From NCBI GenBank assembly GCA_003565035.1, contig PXDP01000445.1:1-9151 (forward strand): a stretch of DNA of 9,151 nt, in the 5' to 3' direction. Position 1 is the first letter of the stretch, and each line of letters starts with the position of its first letter. A program made the translations under genes and the position numbers. Positions 1 to 6,621 of this stretch are shown piece by piece. The notes beneath the pieces are model-generated. The model was not told the DNA's origin, did not search any database, and saw nothing but the letters and a program-made list of their open reading frames with translations. The stretch is from PVC group bacterium (lineage in GTDB: Bacteria; Verrucomicrobiota; Kiritimatiellia; SS1-B-03-39; UBA6053).

Positions 1-85
1 CATGCTGCAGATTCAGGGGTATCTGGACCATGAAAAAATTCCGATGACCTGCCTGCATTTGGCGGAAGTCCTGGTGAAACGGTAA
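1..85 (+). CDS. 3' end of an unidentified gene (partial)
   Basis: Only the last 27 codons of this frame are visible, read from position 2 and closed by TAA at 83-85. They end in LAEVLVKR. The frame is open to the window edge and its codons resemble those of nadC, which starts 13 bp downstream on the same strand, so it is probably the preceding gene of the same operon. The tail is too short for me to name a family. The ATG at 2-4 happens to be in frame but is unlikely to be the start. Confidence 0.45.
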   Translation, partial: MLQIQGYLDHEKIPMTCLHLAEVLVKR

Positions 86-98
86 ATGGAACGGGTGT

Positions 99-980
99 AT
101 GACACGTCAGCGCACGGTGATTGAATTTGATTTGGAGAATGATCCGGGGGTGAACGCACTGGTGCGCATGGCCCTGGCGGAGGATTTGGGGGCGGCGGGG
201 GATGTGACCAGCCGGGCGCTGATGCCGAATGCACGGACGGCGGTGAGTATGGTGGCGCGGGAGGCCTGTGTGCCGTCTGGGCTGCGGGTGGCGATGCAGG
301 TGTTCAAAGCGGTGGACGCTTCGCTGTCGGTTGAACCGTTGGTGGACGACGGGAAGCCGGTGGAGGCGGGCACGGAGGTGATGTGGATTTCCGGTTCGGC
401 GCTGAGTGTGCTGAGTGCCGAACGGACGGCGCTGAATTTTGTGCAGCGCCTGAGCGGCATTGCCACGCGCACGCGGGAATATGTGGACGTCGTGTCGGAT
501 TTGGGCACGCAGATTCTGGATACGCGGAAAACGACGCCGGGCTGGCGGATGCTGGAGAAATACGCGGTGCATTGCGGGGGCGGGGTGAATCACCGCGCGG
601 GGCTGTATGATCAGATTCTGATCAAAGACAATCATTTGGCGCATTGGCGGCGGAGCACGGGCAAATCGATCGCCGAGGCGGTGGCGGCGGCCCGGGCGGC
701 CTCCCCGGGCTTGCTGGTGGAGGTGGAGGCGGACACGCTGCCGCAGGTGAAAACCCTGCTGGAGGCGCGTCCGGACTGGATGCTGCTGGATAATATGAGC
801 TTTTTTGAAATGGAGACGGCGGTGGAGATGTGCCGGGGGATTTGCAAAACGGAGGCTTCGGGCGGGATTACGCTGGAGACTCTGCGCGGGGTGGCGGAAA
901 CCGGGGTGGATGCGATTTCGGTGGGGGCGCTGACGCATTCGGTGCGGAGTGTGGACTTTGCTTTGGATACGACAGGATGA
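99..980 (+). CDS. nadC: Nicotinate-nucleotide pyrophosphorylase (quinolinate phosphoribosyltransferase)
   Basis: NadC condenses quinolinate with PRPP, releasing CO2 and PPi, to give nicotinate mononucleotide, the entry step of de novo NAD synthesis in the cytosol. The protein has 293 residues, close to the usual 280-300. Family motifs appear in order: GDVTS at 34-38, the ERTALNFVQRLSGIATRT helix from 108, DTRKTTPG at 141-148, GGGVNHR at 160-166, KDNH at 176-179, EVE at 208-210, LLDNM at 229-233, EASGGI at 252-257 and SVGALTHS at 274-281. The basic and acidic residues that bind quinolinate and PRPP lie in these motifs and look intact. ATG at 99 is the only sensible start, because the family N-terminal helix begins soon after it; the ribosome site before it is weak. 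Its stop codon overlaps the coaX start (ATGA). No nadA or nadB is visible nearby. Confidence 0.95.
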   Translation: MTRQRTVIEFDLENDPGVNALVRMALAEDLGAAGDVTSRALMPNARTAVSMVAREACVPSGLRVAMQVFKAVDASLSVEPLVDDGKPVEAGTEVMWISGSALSVLSAERTALNFVQRLSGIATRTREYVDVVSDLGTQILDTRKTTPGWRMLEKYAVHCGGGVNHRAGLYDQILIKDNHLAHWRRSTGKSIAEAVAAARAASPGLLVEVEADTLPQVKTLLEARPDWMLLDNMSFFEMETAVEMCRGICKTEASGGITLETLRGVAETGVDAISVGALTHSVRSVDFALDTTG

Positions 981-1744
981 AAGATCCGGTACTGGTCATT
1001 GATATTGGCAACACCAGCACCACCACGGCGCTGGTGGATGCGGACGGGGTGCGGGAGCTGCGGCGTTTTTTGCGGAAAGACGGGGTGGAGACGAATCTCC
1101 CCCGGGCCATCGATGTGTACGGCCGCACCGCGCTGCGGGGGATCGCGGTGGGATCGGTGGTGCCGGATTTAACGCCGGCCTGGCGGGATGTGTTCGCTCG
1201 GGCGATTGGGGTGGAGGCCTGGGAGCTGGTGCCGGGCGGTCCGCTGGAAATCCCGGTCACCTATCCGGCGCCGCGCACGATCGGGGCGGACCGGCTGGCG
1301 AATGCGGTGGCGGCGGTGCGCACGGTGGGCGCTCCGGTGGTGGTGGCGGATTTCGGCACCGCGCTGACCTTTGATATTGTGCTGGAGGACGATGGCTACA
1401 TTGGCGGGGTGATCGCGCCGGGAATTGAGATGATGTACAGCTACTTTGGCGAAAAAACCGCGCTTTTACCCAAACTCACGCCGGAGCCCACGGATAAAAT
1501 CATCGGCAAGACCACGGCGGAGGCGATGCACGCGGGCGCGCATTACGGATACCGGGGGATGGTGCGGGAGATTTTTCACGAGATTCGCAAAAAAACCGGA
1601 TTGGACGGGATGAATTTGGTGGCAACGGGAGGTTTTGCATCTCAGGTCTTGCATGATTTCGATGAACCCGTCATTCTGTCCCCCACGTTGACGCTGGAAG
1701 GTCTGGCGTTTGCCCGGGCCTATGCCTGTAATGAATCACTTTGA
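977..1744 (+). CDS. coaX: Type III pantothenate kinase
   Basis: CoaX phosphorylates pantothenate with ATP, the first committed step of coenzyme A synthesis. It belongs to the ASKHA (actin/Hsp70/sugar kinase) fold. The protein has 255 residues, the normal length. It shows the N-terminal phosphate loop DIGNTST (9-15), the pantothenate-binding motif GADRLANA (103-110) after YPAPRT, the second phosphate motif DFGTALTFD (125-133), GGVIAPGI (143-150), the adenosine motif ATGGF (216-220) and a closing LTLEGL (238-243). The usual DAGTA reads DFGTA here, a mild change with the aspartate kept. The frame stays open upstream to 830, but the family begins at MKDPVLVIDIGNT, so ATG 977 is used. That start overlaps the nadC stop by 4 bp, a typical translational-coupling arrangement. 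The type III enzyme generally resists feedback by CoA, unlike type I CoaA. Confidence 0.95.
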   Translation: MKDPVLVIDIGNTSTTTALVDADGVRELRRFLRKDGVETNLPRAIDVYGRTALRGIAVGSVVPDLTPAWRDVFARAIGVEAWELVPGGPLEIPVTYPAPRTIGADRLANAVAAVRTVGAPVVVADFGTALTFDIVLEDDGYIGGVIAPGIEMMYSYFGEKTALLPKLTPEPTDKIIGKTTAEAMHAGAHYGYRGMVREIFHEIRKKTGLDGMNLVATGGFASQVLHDFDEPVILSPTLTLEGLAFARAYACNESL

Positions 1745-1754
1745 AGGAAGAACC

Positions 1755-2564
1755 ATGTCGAGAATTGATCAGCGATTTGCCGAACTGCGCGCCCGCAATG
1801 AAAAAGGGTTTGTCGCCTACATTACCGCCGGGGATCCGAATATTGACGCAACGGTGGCGCGGGTGAAGCTGCTGGAGGCGGCGGGAGCGGATGTGATTGA
1901 GCTGGGGATTCCTTTTTCGGATCCGCTGGCGGACGGGACCGCAAACCAGCGGGCGGCGGAGCGGGCGCTGAAGGCGGGCACGAAACTGGATCATGTGCTG
2001 GCTGCCGTGCGGACGATTCGGGAGGAGAGCGAAATCCCGCTGATTTTCTTCAGTTATTTAAATCCCCTGTTTGCGCGCGGGTTTGAGAAAACGGCGCGTC
2101 AGGCGGCCGAAGCGGGGGTGGACGGGATGCTCTTGGTGGATATGTGTCTGGAGGAATCCGGGCCGTTTTGCGACACGCTCAGCGGGGAGGGGCTGGATCA
2201 CGTGGTGCTGGTCACCCCGACGACACCGGAGGACCGGGTGGAACAACTGGTGAAGCGGGGTTCCGGGTTTGTGTATTGCGTAAGCCGTGCGGGAGTGACC
2301 GGCGAGCAGGCGGAACTGCAGAAGGACGCGCAGTCGGTTCTGGAGCGCACGGCGAGGCATTCGGATTTGCCGCGGGCGCTGGGCTTCGGGGTTTCGACCG
2401 CGGATCAGGCCCGTCAGTATGCGGCAATGTCGGAAGCGGTGGTGGTGGGAAGTTTTCTGGTGAACACCTTCCACGAGGCGGGGGACACGCCGGAGGGCCG
2501 GACAAACGCGATGACGAAAATTTCACCTTTGATTGATGCAGTGAAAGGAGTTTCTCATGGATAA
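1755..2564 (+). CDS. trpA: Tryptophan synthase alpha subunit
   Basis: TrpA cleaves indole-3-glycerol phosphate to indole and glyceraldehyde-3-phosphate. The indole passes to TrpB, which is not in this window. The 269-residue TIM barrel carries both catalytic acids, Glu49 and Asp60, in ELGIPFSDPLADG (49-61), numbered exactly as in the enterobacterial enzyme. It also has YITAGDP (22-28), FSYLNPLFARG (99-109), LVTPTTPEDR (152-161), FVYCVSRAGVTG (172-183) and the phosphate-binding GFGVS and VVVGS segments (210-214, 229-233). Two loop details differ from the common form: DGTANQ replaces the usual DGPxIQ after Asp60, and VDMCLEE replaces the usual PDLPxEE near 128-134. ATG 1755 is preceded by AAGGA at 1744-1748, 6 nt away. 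A longer in-frame start at 1710 lies inside coaX and is rejected. The gene follows coaX by 10 bp and overlaps manC by 8 bp, so it is separated from the rest of any trp operon. Confidence 0.94.
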   Translation: MSRIDQRFAELRARNEKGFVAYITAGDPNIDATVARVKLLEAAGADVIELGIPFSDPLADGTANQRAAERALKAGTKLDHVLAAVRTIREESEIPLIFFSYLNPLFARGFEKTARQAAEAGVDGMLLVDMCLEESGPFCDTLSGEGLDHVVLVTPTTPEDRVEQLVKRGSGFVYCVSRAGVTGEQAELQKDAQSVLERTARHSDLPRALGFGVSTADQARQYAAMSEAVVVGSFLVNTFHEAGDTPEGRTNAMTKISPLIDAVKGVSHG

Positions 2565-3645
2565 GGTTCCGTATTATGCGGTGATTCTGGCCGGCGGCAA
2601 AGGCGAGCGGTTCTGGCCGCTGAGCACTTCGAAACGGCCCAAACAGTTGCTGGATCTGGTGGGGGACAACGCCCTGATCGCGCAGGCCGTGGACCGGATT
2701 GCGGAACTGATGCCGGCGGATCACGTGTTCGTGGTCACCAATGCGGAGCTGGTGGAGGCGACCCGGGCGGTACTGCCGGGAGTGCCCGAGGGAAATATTA
2801 TCGGCGAACCGATGGGACGGGACACGGCGGCGGCGGTGGCGCTGGGGTGCGCACTGGTGGAACACCGGGATCCGGATGCGGCGTTTTGCATTTTAACCGC
2901 CGATCAGGTGATGGGCGATTTGCCGGTGTTCCGGCAGACCCTGCAGGATGCCCTGGCGCTGGCGCTGCGGGAACCGGTACTGATTACCATGGGTATCCGC
3001 CCCGCGCATCCGGATACGGGATTCGGGTATATTCATGCCGGGGATGTCCATGCGGCTGAAGGGAAAACAGAATTCGCGAAGGTGGTCAATTTTGAGGAGA
3101 AACCAAACCTGGCGAGGGCGCGGGAGTTCGTGGCGGACGGTCATTATTTTTGGAATTCCGGGATGTTTATCTGGTCGGTTCCCACGCTGAAACATGAACT
3201 CGAGCGGTTTTGTTCCCCGCTGGTGTGCCTGATGGACGCGATCCGGCCGCATATTGGTCAGGACACCTTTGCGGAGGTGCTGAAAAAACGGTTTCAGGAC
3301 TTATCCAAGATCAGCATTGATTACGCGCTGATGGAAAAAGCGGACAATATTCTCATGGCCGAGGGGGCTTTTGCATGGGACGACGTGGGGTCCTGGCCGG
3401 CACTGGAGAAGCATTTCGATGCGGACGAGGACGGCAATACCCGCATTGGTAATACAGAGGTGCTGGACGGGTATGGCAATATCCTGGTGTCGCGGGACCG
3501 CCTGACGGCCTGTATCGGGGTGAAAGATCTGATTGTGGTTCAGGCGGACGGGGTCACGCTGGTGTGTCCAAAGGACCGGGCCCAGGATATCAAACAACTG
3601 GTGAAAATCCTGCACGAACGGGGGGATTGCGAAGCATGGCTTTAG
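2557..3645 (+). CDS. manC: Mannose-1-phosphate guanylyltransferase (GDP-mannose pyrophosphorylase)
   Basis: This enzyme makes GDP-mannose from GTP and mannose-1-phosphate, supplying mannose- and fucose-type sugars for surface polysaccharide. The 362-residue protein is the single-domain nucleotidyltransferase form; it lacks the C-terminal phosphomannose isomerase cupin of the bifunctional ~470-aa enzymes. Motifs are the nucleotide-binding signature LAGGKGERFWPLS (11-23) with KRPKQ (26-30), EPMGRDTAAA (84-93), PDTGFGYI (152-159), FEEKP (179-183), FWNSGMFIW (198-206), SIDYALMEK (253-261) and WDDVGSW (274-280). The metal/substrate motif often written PADH reads TADQ at 114-117, keeping the aspartate. 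ATG 2557 has AAGGAG at 2545-2550 with a 6-nt spacer, inside the end of trpA. Its stop overlaps the ruvX start. Specificity for GDP-mannose over other NDP-sugars rests on family motifs only. Confidence 0.9.
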   Translation: MDKVPYYAVILAGGKGERFWPLSTSKRPKQLLDLVGDNALIAQAVDRIAELMPADHVFVVTNAELVEATRAVLPGVPEGNIIGEPMGRDTAAAVALGCALVEHRDPDAAFCILTADQVMGDLPVFRQTLQDALALALREPVLITMGIRPAHPDTGFGYIHAGDVHAAEGKTEFAKVVNFEEKPNLARAREFVADGHYFWNSGMFIWSVPTLKHELERFCSPLVCLMDAIRPHIGQDTFAEVLKKRFQDLSKISIDYALMEKADNILMAEGAFAWDDVGSWPALEKHFDADEDGNTRIGNTEVLDGYGNILVSRDRLTACIGVKDLIVVQADGVTLVCPKDRAQDIKQLVKILHERGDCEAWL

Positions 3646-4070
3646 GAGGTGCCGGGCGGGTGATGGGCATTGACTACGGATCGCGCCGGGTGGGGGTCGC
3701 GATGTCGGACAGTCTCCGCATGGTGGCGACACCGCTGGAGACGGTCGAAGCGGAGAATGTGAAGCTGCTGTTCCGGCGCCTGCGGGAACTGGTGGAGGAT
3801 CATCAGGTGACGGCGGTGGTGGTGGGTCTGCCCCTGCATATGGACGGCGGAAAAGGAGAGTTGGCGCTGGCGGCGGAGGCGTTTGCGGAAAAGATCCGGC
3901 GTCAGCTTCCCAAACTCGGAGTCCATTTGTGGGATGAGCGGCTGAGTTCGGCGGAGGCGGAGCGGATGCTGCGGCATGGAGAGGCAAAAGCCGGACGGCG
4001 CAAAGCGATGCGGGATCAGCTCGCCGCCCAGTTGATTCTGCAGTCCTGGCTGGACGCCGGGATGGGTTGA
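3636..4070 (+). CDS. ruvX: Putative pre-16S rRNA nuclease / Holliday-junction resolvase homologue, YqgF family
   Basis: YqgF/RuvX proteins have an RNase H-like fold and are linked to 5' maturation of 16S rRNA; an older proposal gives them a Holliday-junction role. As called here the protein has 144 residues, the usual length. The three acidic catalytic positions appear as Asp13 in GIDYGSRRVGVAMSD (11-25), Glu101 in WDERLSS (99-105) and Asp128 in RDQLAAQ (126-132). The glycine-rich GLPLHMDGG motif is at 64-72. ATG 3636 keeps the whole first strand (GRVMGID) and overlaps manC by 10 bp. GTG 3660 and ATG 3663 are rival starts, favoured by a perfect AGGAGG at 3644-3649 but giving a shortened first strand. 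It is the last gene of the nadC-to-ruvX run. Confidence 0.9.
   Translation: MALGGAGRVMGIDYGSRRVGVAMSDSLRMVATPLETVEAENVKLLFRRLRELVEDHQVTAVVVGLPLHMDGGKGELALAAEAFAEKIRRQLPKLGVHLWDERLSSAEAERMLRHGEAKAGRRKAMRDQLAAQLILQSWLDAGMG
3644..3649 (+). promoter_or_regulatory. Strong Shine-Dalgarno overlapping the manC stop codon
   Basis: AGGAGG is embedded in the manC stop as TAGGAGG. It lies 10 nt before GTG 3660 and 13 nt before ATG 3663, both in the ruvX frame, but downstream of ATG 3636. It may therefore mark the true ruvX start, with ribosomes finishing manC re-initiating here. The same bases also encode Leu-Gly-Gly if ruvX starts at 3636, so the match could be chance. Confidence 0.4.
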
Positions 4071-4088
4071 ATCGACCTACAAACAGTG

Positions 4089-4116
4089 TTGACAAACCTT
4101 TTGCGTCCTTTATAGA
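4089..4116 (+). promoter_or_regulatory. Sigma-70-type promoter for rpmH-rnpA-yidC
   Basis: A perfect -35 hexamer TTGACA (4089-4094) is followed after 16 bp by TATAGA (4111-4116), which matches the -10 consensus at four of six positions. It lies in the only sizeable gap of the plus-strand run (4071-4159), 43 bp before the rpmH start. Transcription should begin near 4122-4125, giving a leader of about 35-40 nt with an AAGGA ribosome site at 4148-4152. The rest of the gap shows no clear terminator for the upstream operon and no DnaA box that I could recognise. Confidence 0.7.
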
Positions 4117-4159
4117 CATGCCCTCCTGATTTCAACGATTTCACTTTAAGGATAACACT

Positions 4160-4306
4160 ATGCAACCCACTTACCGCCCCTCCCGCATCAAGCGCGCCCG
4201 CAAGCACGGCTTCCGTTCCCGTATGGCCACCAAAAAAGGCCGTCAGGTTCTGGCCCGCCGCCGTCAAAAAGGCCGGAAACAGCTTACGGTTTCCGACGAA
4301 GCGTGA
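4160..4306 (+). CDS. rpmH: 50S ribosomal protein L34
   Basis: L34 is a very small basic protein of the large ribosomal subunit. The 48-residue product has the full family signature: MQPTYRPSRIKRARKHGFRS at 1-20, then RMATKKGRQVLARRRQKGRK at 21-40. A short acidic-ended tail (VSDEA) makes it slightly longer than the common 44-46 residues. ATG 4160 is preceded by AAGGA at 4148-4152 with a 7-nt spacer. The TGA stop shares four bases with the GTG start of rnpA (GTGA, 4303-4306), so the two are probably translationally coupled. It has its own promoter, as expected for a strongly expressed ribosomal gene. Confidence 0.97.
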   Translation: MQPTYRPSRIKRARKHGFRSRMATKKGRQVLARRRQKGRKQLTVSDEA

Positions 4307-4779
4307 GCCTTTGCCGCGCTGACACGGCTCATGCCGAACCTTTCGGGGATCGGGACGATGTTTCTCCCCCACTGAGGTTCACTCTGCCCGCTCGACTTCG
4401 TGTCAAGCGGGCCGCTTTGTTTCAGGAAGCGTTCCGGCAAAATCAGAAACAGGTGGGGCGGTATATCGTCCTTTGGTCCAGAGCCGGGGAAGATGCGGAT
4501 GTGCGTCTGGGGGTGGTGGCCAGTAAAAAGGTGGGCAATTCGGTGGCCCGGAGCCGCGCGAAACGCCGGATGCGGGAGTGGTTCCGCCTCAACCGTCATC
4601 GCCTGACCCCGCCGGACGATGTCATTCTCGTGGCCCGGCGTTCCATTTTAGACGCGCCGATCGCGGACCTGAACCGCGACTTTGAACATGTATTTTCCCG
4701 CGCGGGACGGTTGCAAAGCCTGCCGAATTGTCCTATGACTCCCGCCCAGTCTTCTCCAGAACCCTTTTCGAACTCATGA
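4303..4779 (+). CDS. rnpA: Ribonuclease P protein component
   Basis: RnpA binds the catalytic RNase P RNA and helps it remove 5' leaders from pre-tRNAs. The conserved core runs from about LRFTLPARLRVKRAALF (24-40) through RLGVVASKKVGNSVARSRAK (68-87) and RRMREWFR (88-95) to the DVILVARR strand (106-113) and the final helix near 122-132. The signature RNR motif reads RSR at 83-85. The product has 158 residues, longer than the usual 110-130, because it has about 23 extra N-terminal residues and a proline/serine-rich tail of about 25 residues that overlaps the yidC upstream region. No ATG occurs in frame before the core. GTG 4303, overlapping the rpmH stop by 4 bp, is the best start. Its own stop overlaps the yidC ATG by 4 bp. 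Confidence 0.92.
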   Translation: MSLCRADTAHAEPFGDRDDVSPPLRFTLPARLRVKRAALFQEAFRQNQKQVGRYIVLWSRAGEDADVRLGVVASKKVGNSVARSRAKRRMREWFRLNRHRLTPPDDVILVARRSILDAPIADLNRDFEHVFSRAGRLQSLPNCPMTPAQSSPEPFSNS

Positions 4780-6614
4780 ACAAAAAAGAACTCGCAACTG
4801 TTGTCATTTTGATTCTCCTCATCCCTGTGGTGCTGGAAATCGACCGTCGATTTATTCAGCCCATGCAGCCGCAGCCGGTGCCGACACCGGTTCCCGAGCA
4901 GAGCGCTCCGGCTGTCACAGAGACAACTGACCGCTTTACCCCCGGGGAGGAGGACGACGAACCCGCCGTGGAAGTGGTCCGCGAAGCGGCGGCGGGACTT
5001 GAGGAACCGGCCGGGGAAGAGGCGACGCTTGCTGAAGAGCACTTTGAACTGCGCAATGAAATGCTTTCGCTGACTCTGTCCAATCGCGGCGCGGCGGTTC
5101 AGCGGGCCCGTCTGCTTGATTTTGAAGCCACGATTGAGGACCGCACCCGGCGCCGGGCGGACGAAGAGTGGAATACGGTGGATTTTGATTTTTCCGATCA
5201 TCCCGCATTGTCCTACAGCGGCCGGGGCATTGGCCGTCGGAATGTGTTTGAAACGGAATGGATTGATGAAGGCCGTTCGCTGGCTTTCCGCCGGCAAATT
5301 TCGGATGGCGTCTGGTTCTGGCGGGTGGTCAGTCTTGGCGACGGCTATACGCTGGAGGTGACAGACCGCTGGATCAATGAGTCGGAAGATGAGATCCAGA
5401 TTCCTTCTGTCGATTTGTCCTTGGGGCCGATGTTCCCGCTGGAGGATGTTTCCCAGCGTTTTGGACCGTTTCTCGGAGTGGATGCCCGGCATAATCAGCG
5501 GGGCGAGGGCTTGCGGCATTATGTGAAAGACATTGGAAAATGGGTCAGGAACACCGAAGGCGTGCATGAGGAGGTGATTCCGCTGGGCTTTGACTGGTTC
5601 ACGGCGAAAAATAAATTTTTCACCCAGGTGCTGACCCTTCATCCGGGGGAGGCCCTCGGGGCTGAGGCACTGATTATCCGTGCCCGGGCTGGCACGGGGG
5701 ATGCGCGTATCGGCATGGTGCAGCCTTCGGCGCGCATGGCGCCGGTTCCCGGCATTGAAGCGAATGGCGGCATTTTGGAGCGTCGGTTCACGTATTATGC
5801 CGGACCGATGAAACTGGAAAACTTGCGGGCATTGGGCCAGGGGCAGGACGGGATGATCGATGTCCGCCTGTGGCGTATTTTTGTGCCGCTGGGCCGCTTG
5901 ATGATGAACGGGCTGAATGGTCTGCACAACATGACCCAAAGCTGGGGACTGTCGATTATTCTGCTGACGGTGGTGGTTCGGATGCTGTTCTGGCCGCTGA
6001 CGCAGAAGGGCGCGGAGAACATGAAGAAGATGTCGGAACTGTCTCCGCAGATCAAAGAGATCCGCGAAAAGCACAAGAACAATCCGCAGAAGATGCAGCA
6101 GATGACGGCCGCGCTGTACAAAGAAAACAAGGTGAACCCGATGGCGGGCTGTCTGCCCATGCTGGTGCAGATCCCGGTGTTTTTCTCTCTGTACGGGGTT
6201 TTACGGGTGGCGGTGGAACTGCGCTTTGCCGAATTCCTGTGGATTCGCGATTTGAGTGAACAGGAAGCCATAGCCTTTCTGTTTGGCTATCCGGTGAATA
6301 TCCTGCCGCTCACCATGGGTGCGACGATGGTGCTGCAGCAGATGATGACCCCCAGCACCATGGATCCGCAGCAGAAAAAGATCATGATGATGATGCCTGT
6401 GGTCTTCCTCTTCGTGACCTATCAGATGCCCTCGGGTCTGCTGCTGTACTGGACCACCAGTAACCTGATCTCGATTTATCAGTCCTGGCACACCCGTCGC
6501 AAACAGGCGAAAAAGGGCGGTGCTGCTCCGGCCACTTCTGCCACCGCACCCAAAGCCGTGACAACGACGGCGCTGCCGAAACGCAAACCCGGCAAGGGTA
6601 AAAAGAAGGGCTGA
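4776..6614 (+). CDS. yidC: Membrane protein insertase YidC/Oxa1
   Basis: YidC inserts and folds inner-membrane proteins, alone or with SecYEG. The 612-residue protein has the long Gram-negative layout. TM1 is at about 8-20 (VVILILLIPVVL). A proline/acidic linker spans about 28-85. The periplasmic P1 domain runs from about 88 to 370. The conserved Oxa1 core has TM helices near 389-408, 458-480, 499-521 and 536-568. The groove arginine is Arg402 in VVVRMLFWPLT, and the cytoplasmic hairpin SPQIKEIREKHKNNPQKM follows at 423-440. NPMAGCLPMLVQIPVFFSLY (454-473) is classic. The C-terminus is lysine-rich (KRKPGKGKKKG), a likely ribosome contact. ATG 4776 overlaps the rnpA stop (ATGA). An upstream TTG at 4728 in frame adds residues unlike the family and is rejected. 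The usual intervening yidD is absent. The gene ends 7 bp from a convergent hipA-like gene. Confidence 0.96.
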   Translation: MNKKELATVVILILLIPVVLEIDRRFIQPMQPQPVPTPVPEQSAPAVTETTDRFTPGEEDDEPAVEVVREAAAGLEEPAGEEATLAEEHFELRNEMLSLTLSNRGAAVQRARLLDFEATIEDRTRRRADEEWNTVDFDFSDHPALSYSGRGIGRRNVFETEWIDEGRSLAFRRQISDGVWFWRVVSLGDGYTLEVTDRWINESEDEIQIPSVDLSLGPMFPLEDVSQRFGPFLGVDARHNQRGEGLRHYVKDIGKWVRNTEGVHEEVIPLGFDWFTAKNKFFTQVLTLHPGEALGAEALIIRARAGTGDARIGMVQPSARMAPVPGIEANGGILERRFTYYAGPMKLENLRALGQGQDGMIDVRLWRIFVPLGRLMMNGLNGLHNMTQSWGLSIILLTVVVRMLFWPLTQKGAENMKKMSELSPQIKEIREKHKNNPQKMQQMTAALYKENKVNPMAGCLPMLVQIPVFFSLYGVLRVAVELRFAEFLWIRDLSEQEAIAFLFGYPVNILPLTMGATMVLQQMMTPSTMDPQQKKIMMMMPVVFLFVTYQMPSGLLLYWTTSNLISIYQSWHTRRKQAKKGGAAPATSATAPKAVTTTALPKRKPGKGKKKG

Positions 6615-6621
6615 GTGCCAG

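Noticed and set aside
2212..2865. 217-codon minus-strand frame opposite trpA and manC
   Set aside because: Low-complexity, proline/arginine-rich, spans the junction of two confident genes.
3301..4119. 272-codon minus-strand frame opposite manC and ruvX
   Set aside because: Proline-rich low-complexity product with no family signature; a shadow of two clear plus-strand genes.
4728..4775. Earlier TTG start for yidC
   Set aside because: It would add 16 residues before the normal MNKKE-TM1 opening and overlap rnpA by 52 bp; the ATGA overlap at 4776 is far more typical.
4596..6074. 492-codon open frame on the minus strand opposite yidC
   Set aside because: It is rich in His, Arg, Gln and Pro with no domain motif, and it lies entirely opposite rnpA and yidC, whose motifs are unmistakable. 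Long antisense frames are common in GC-rich genes.
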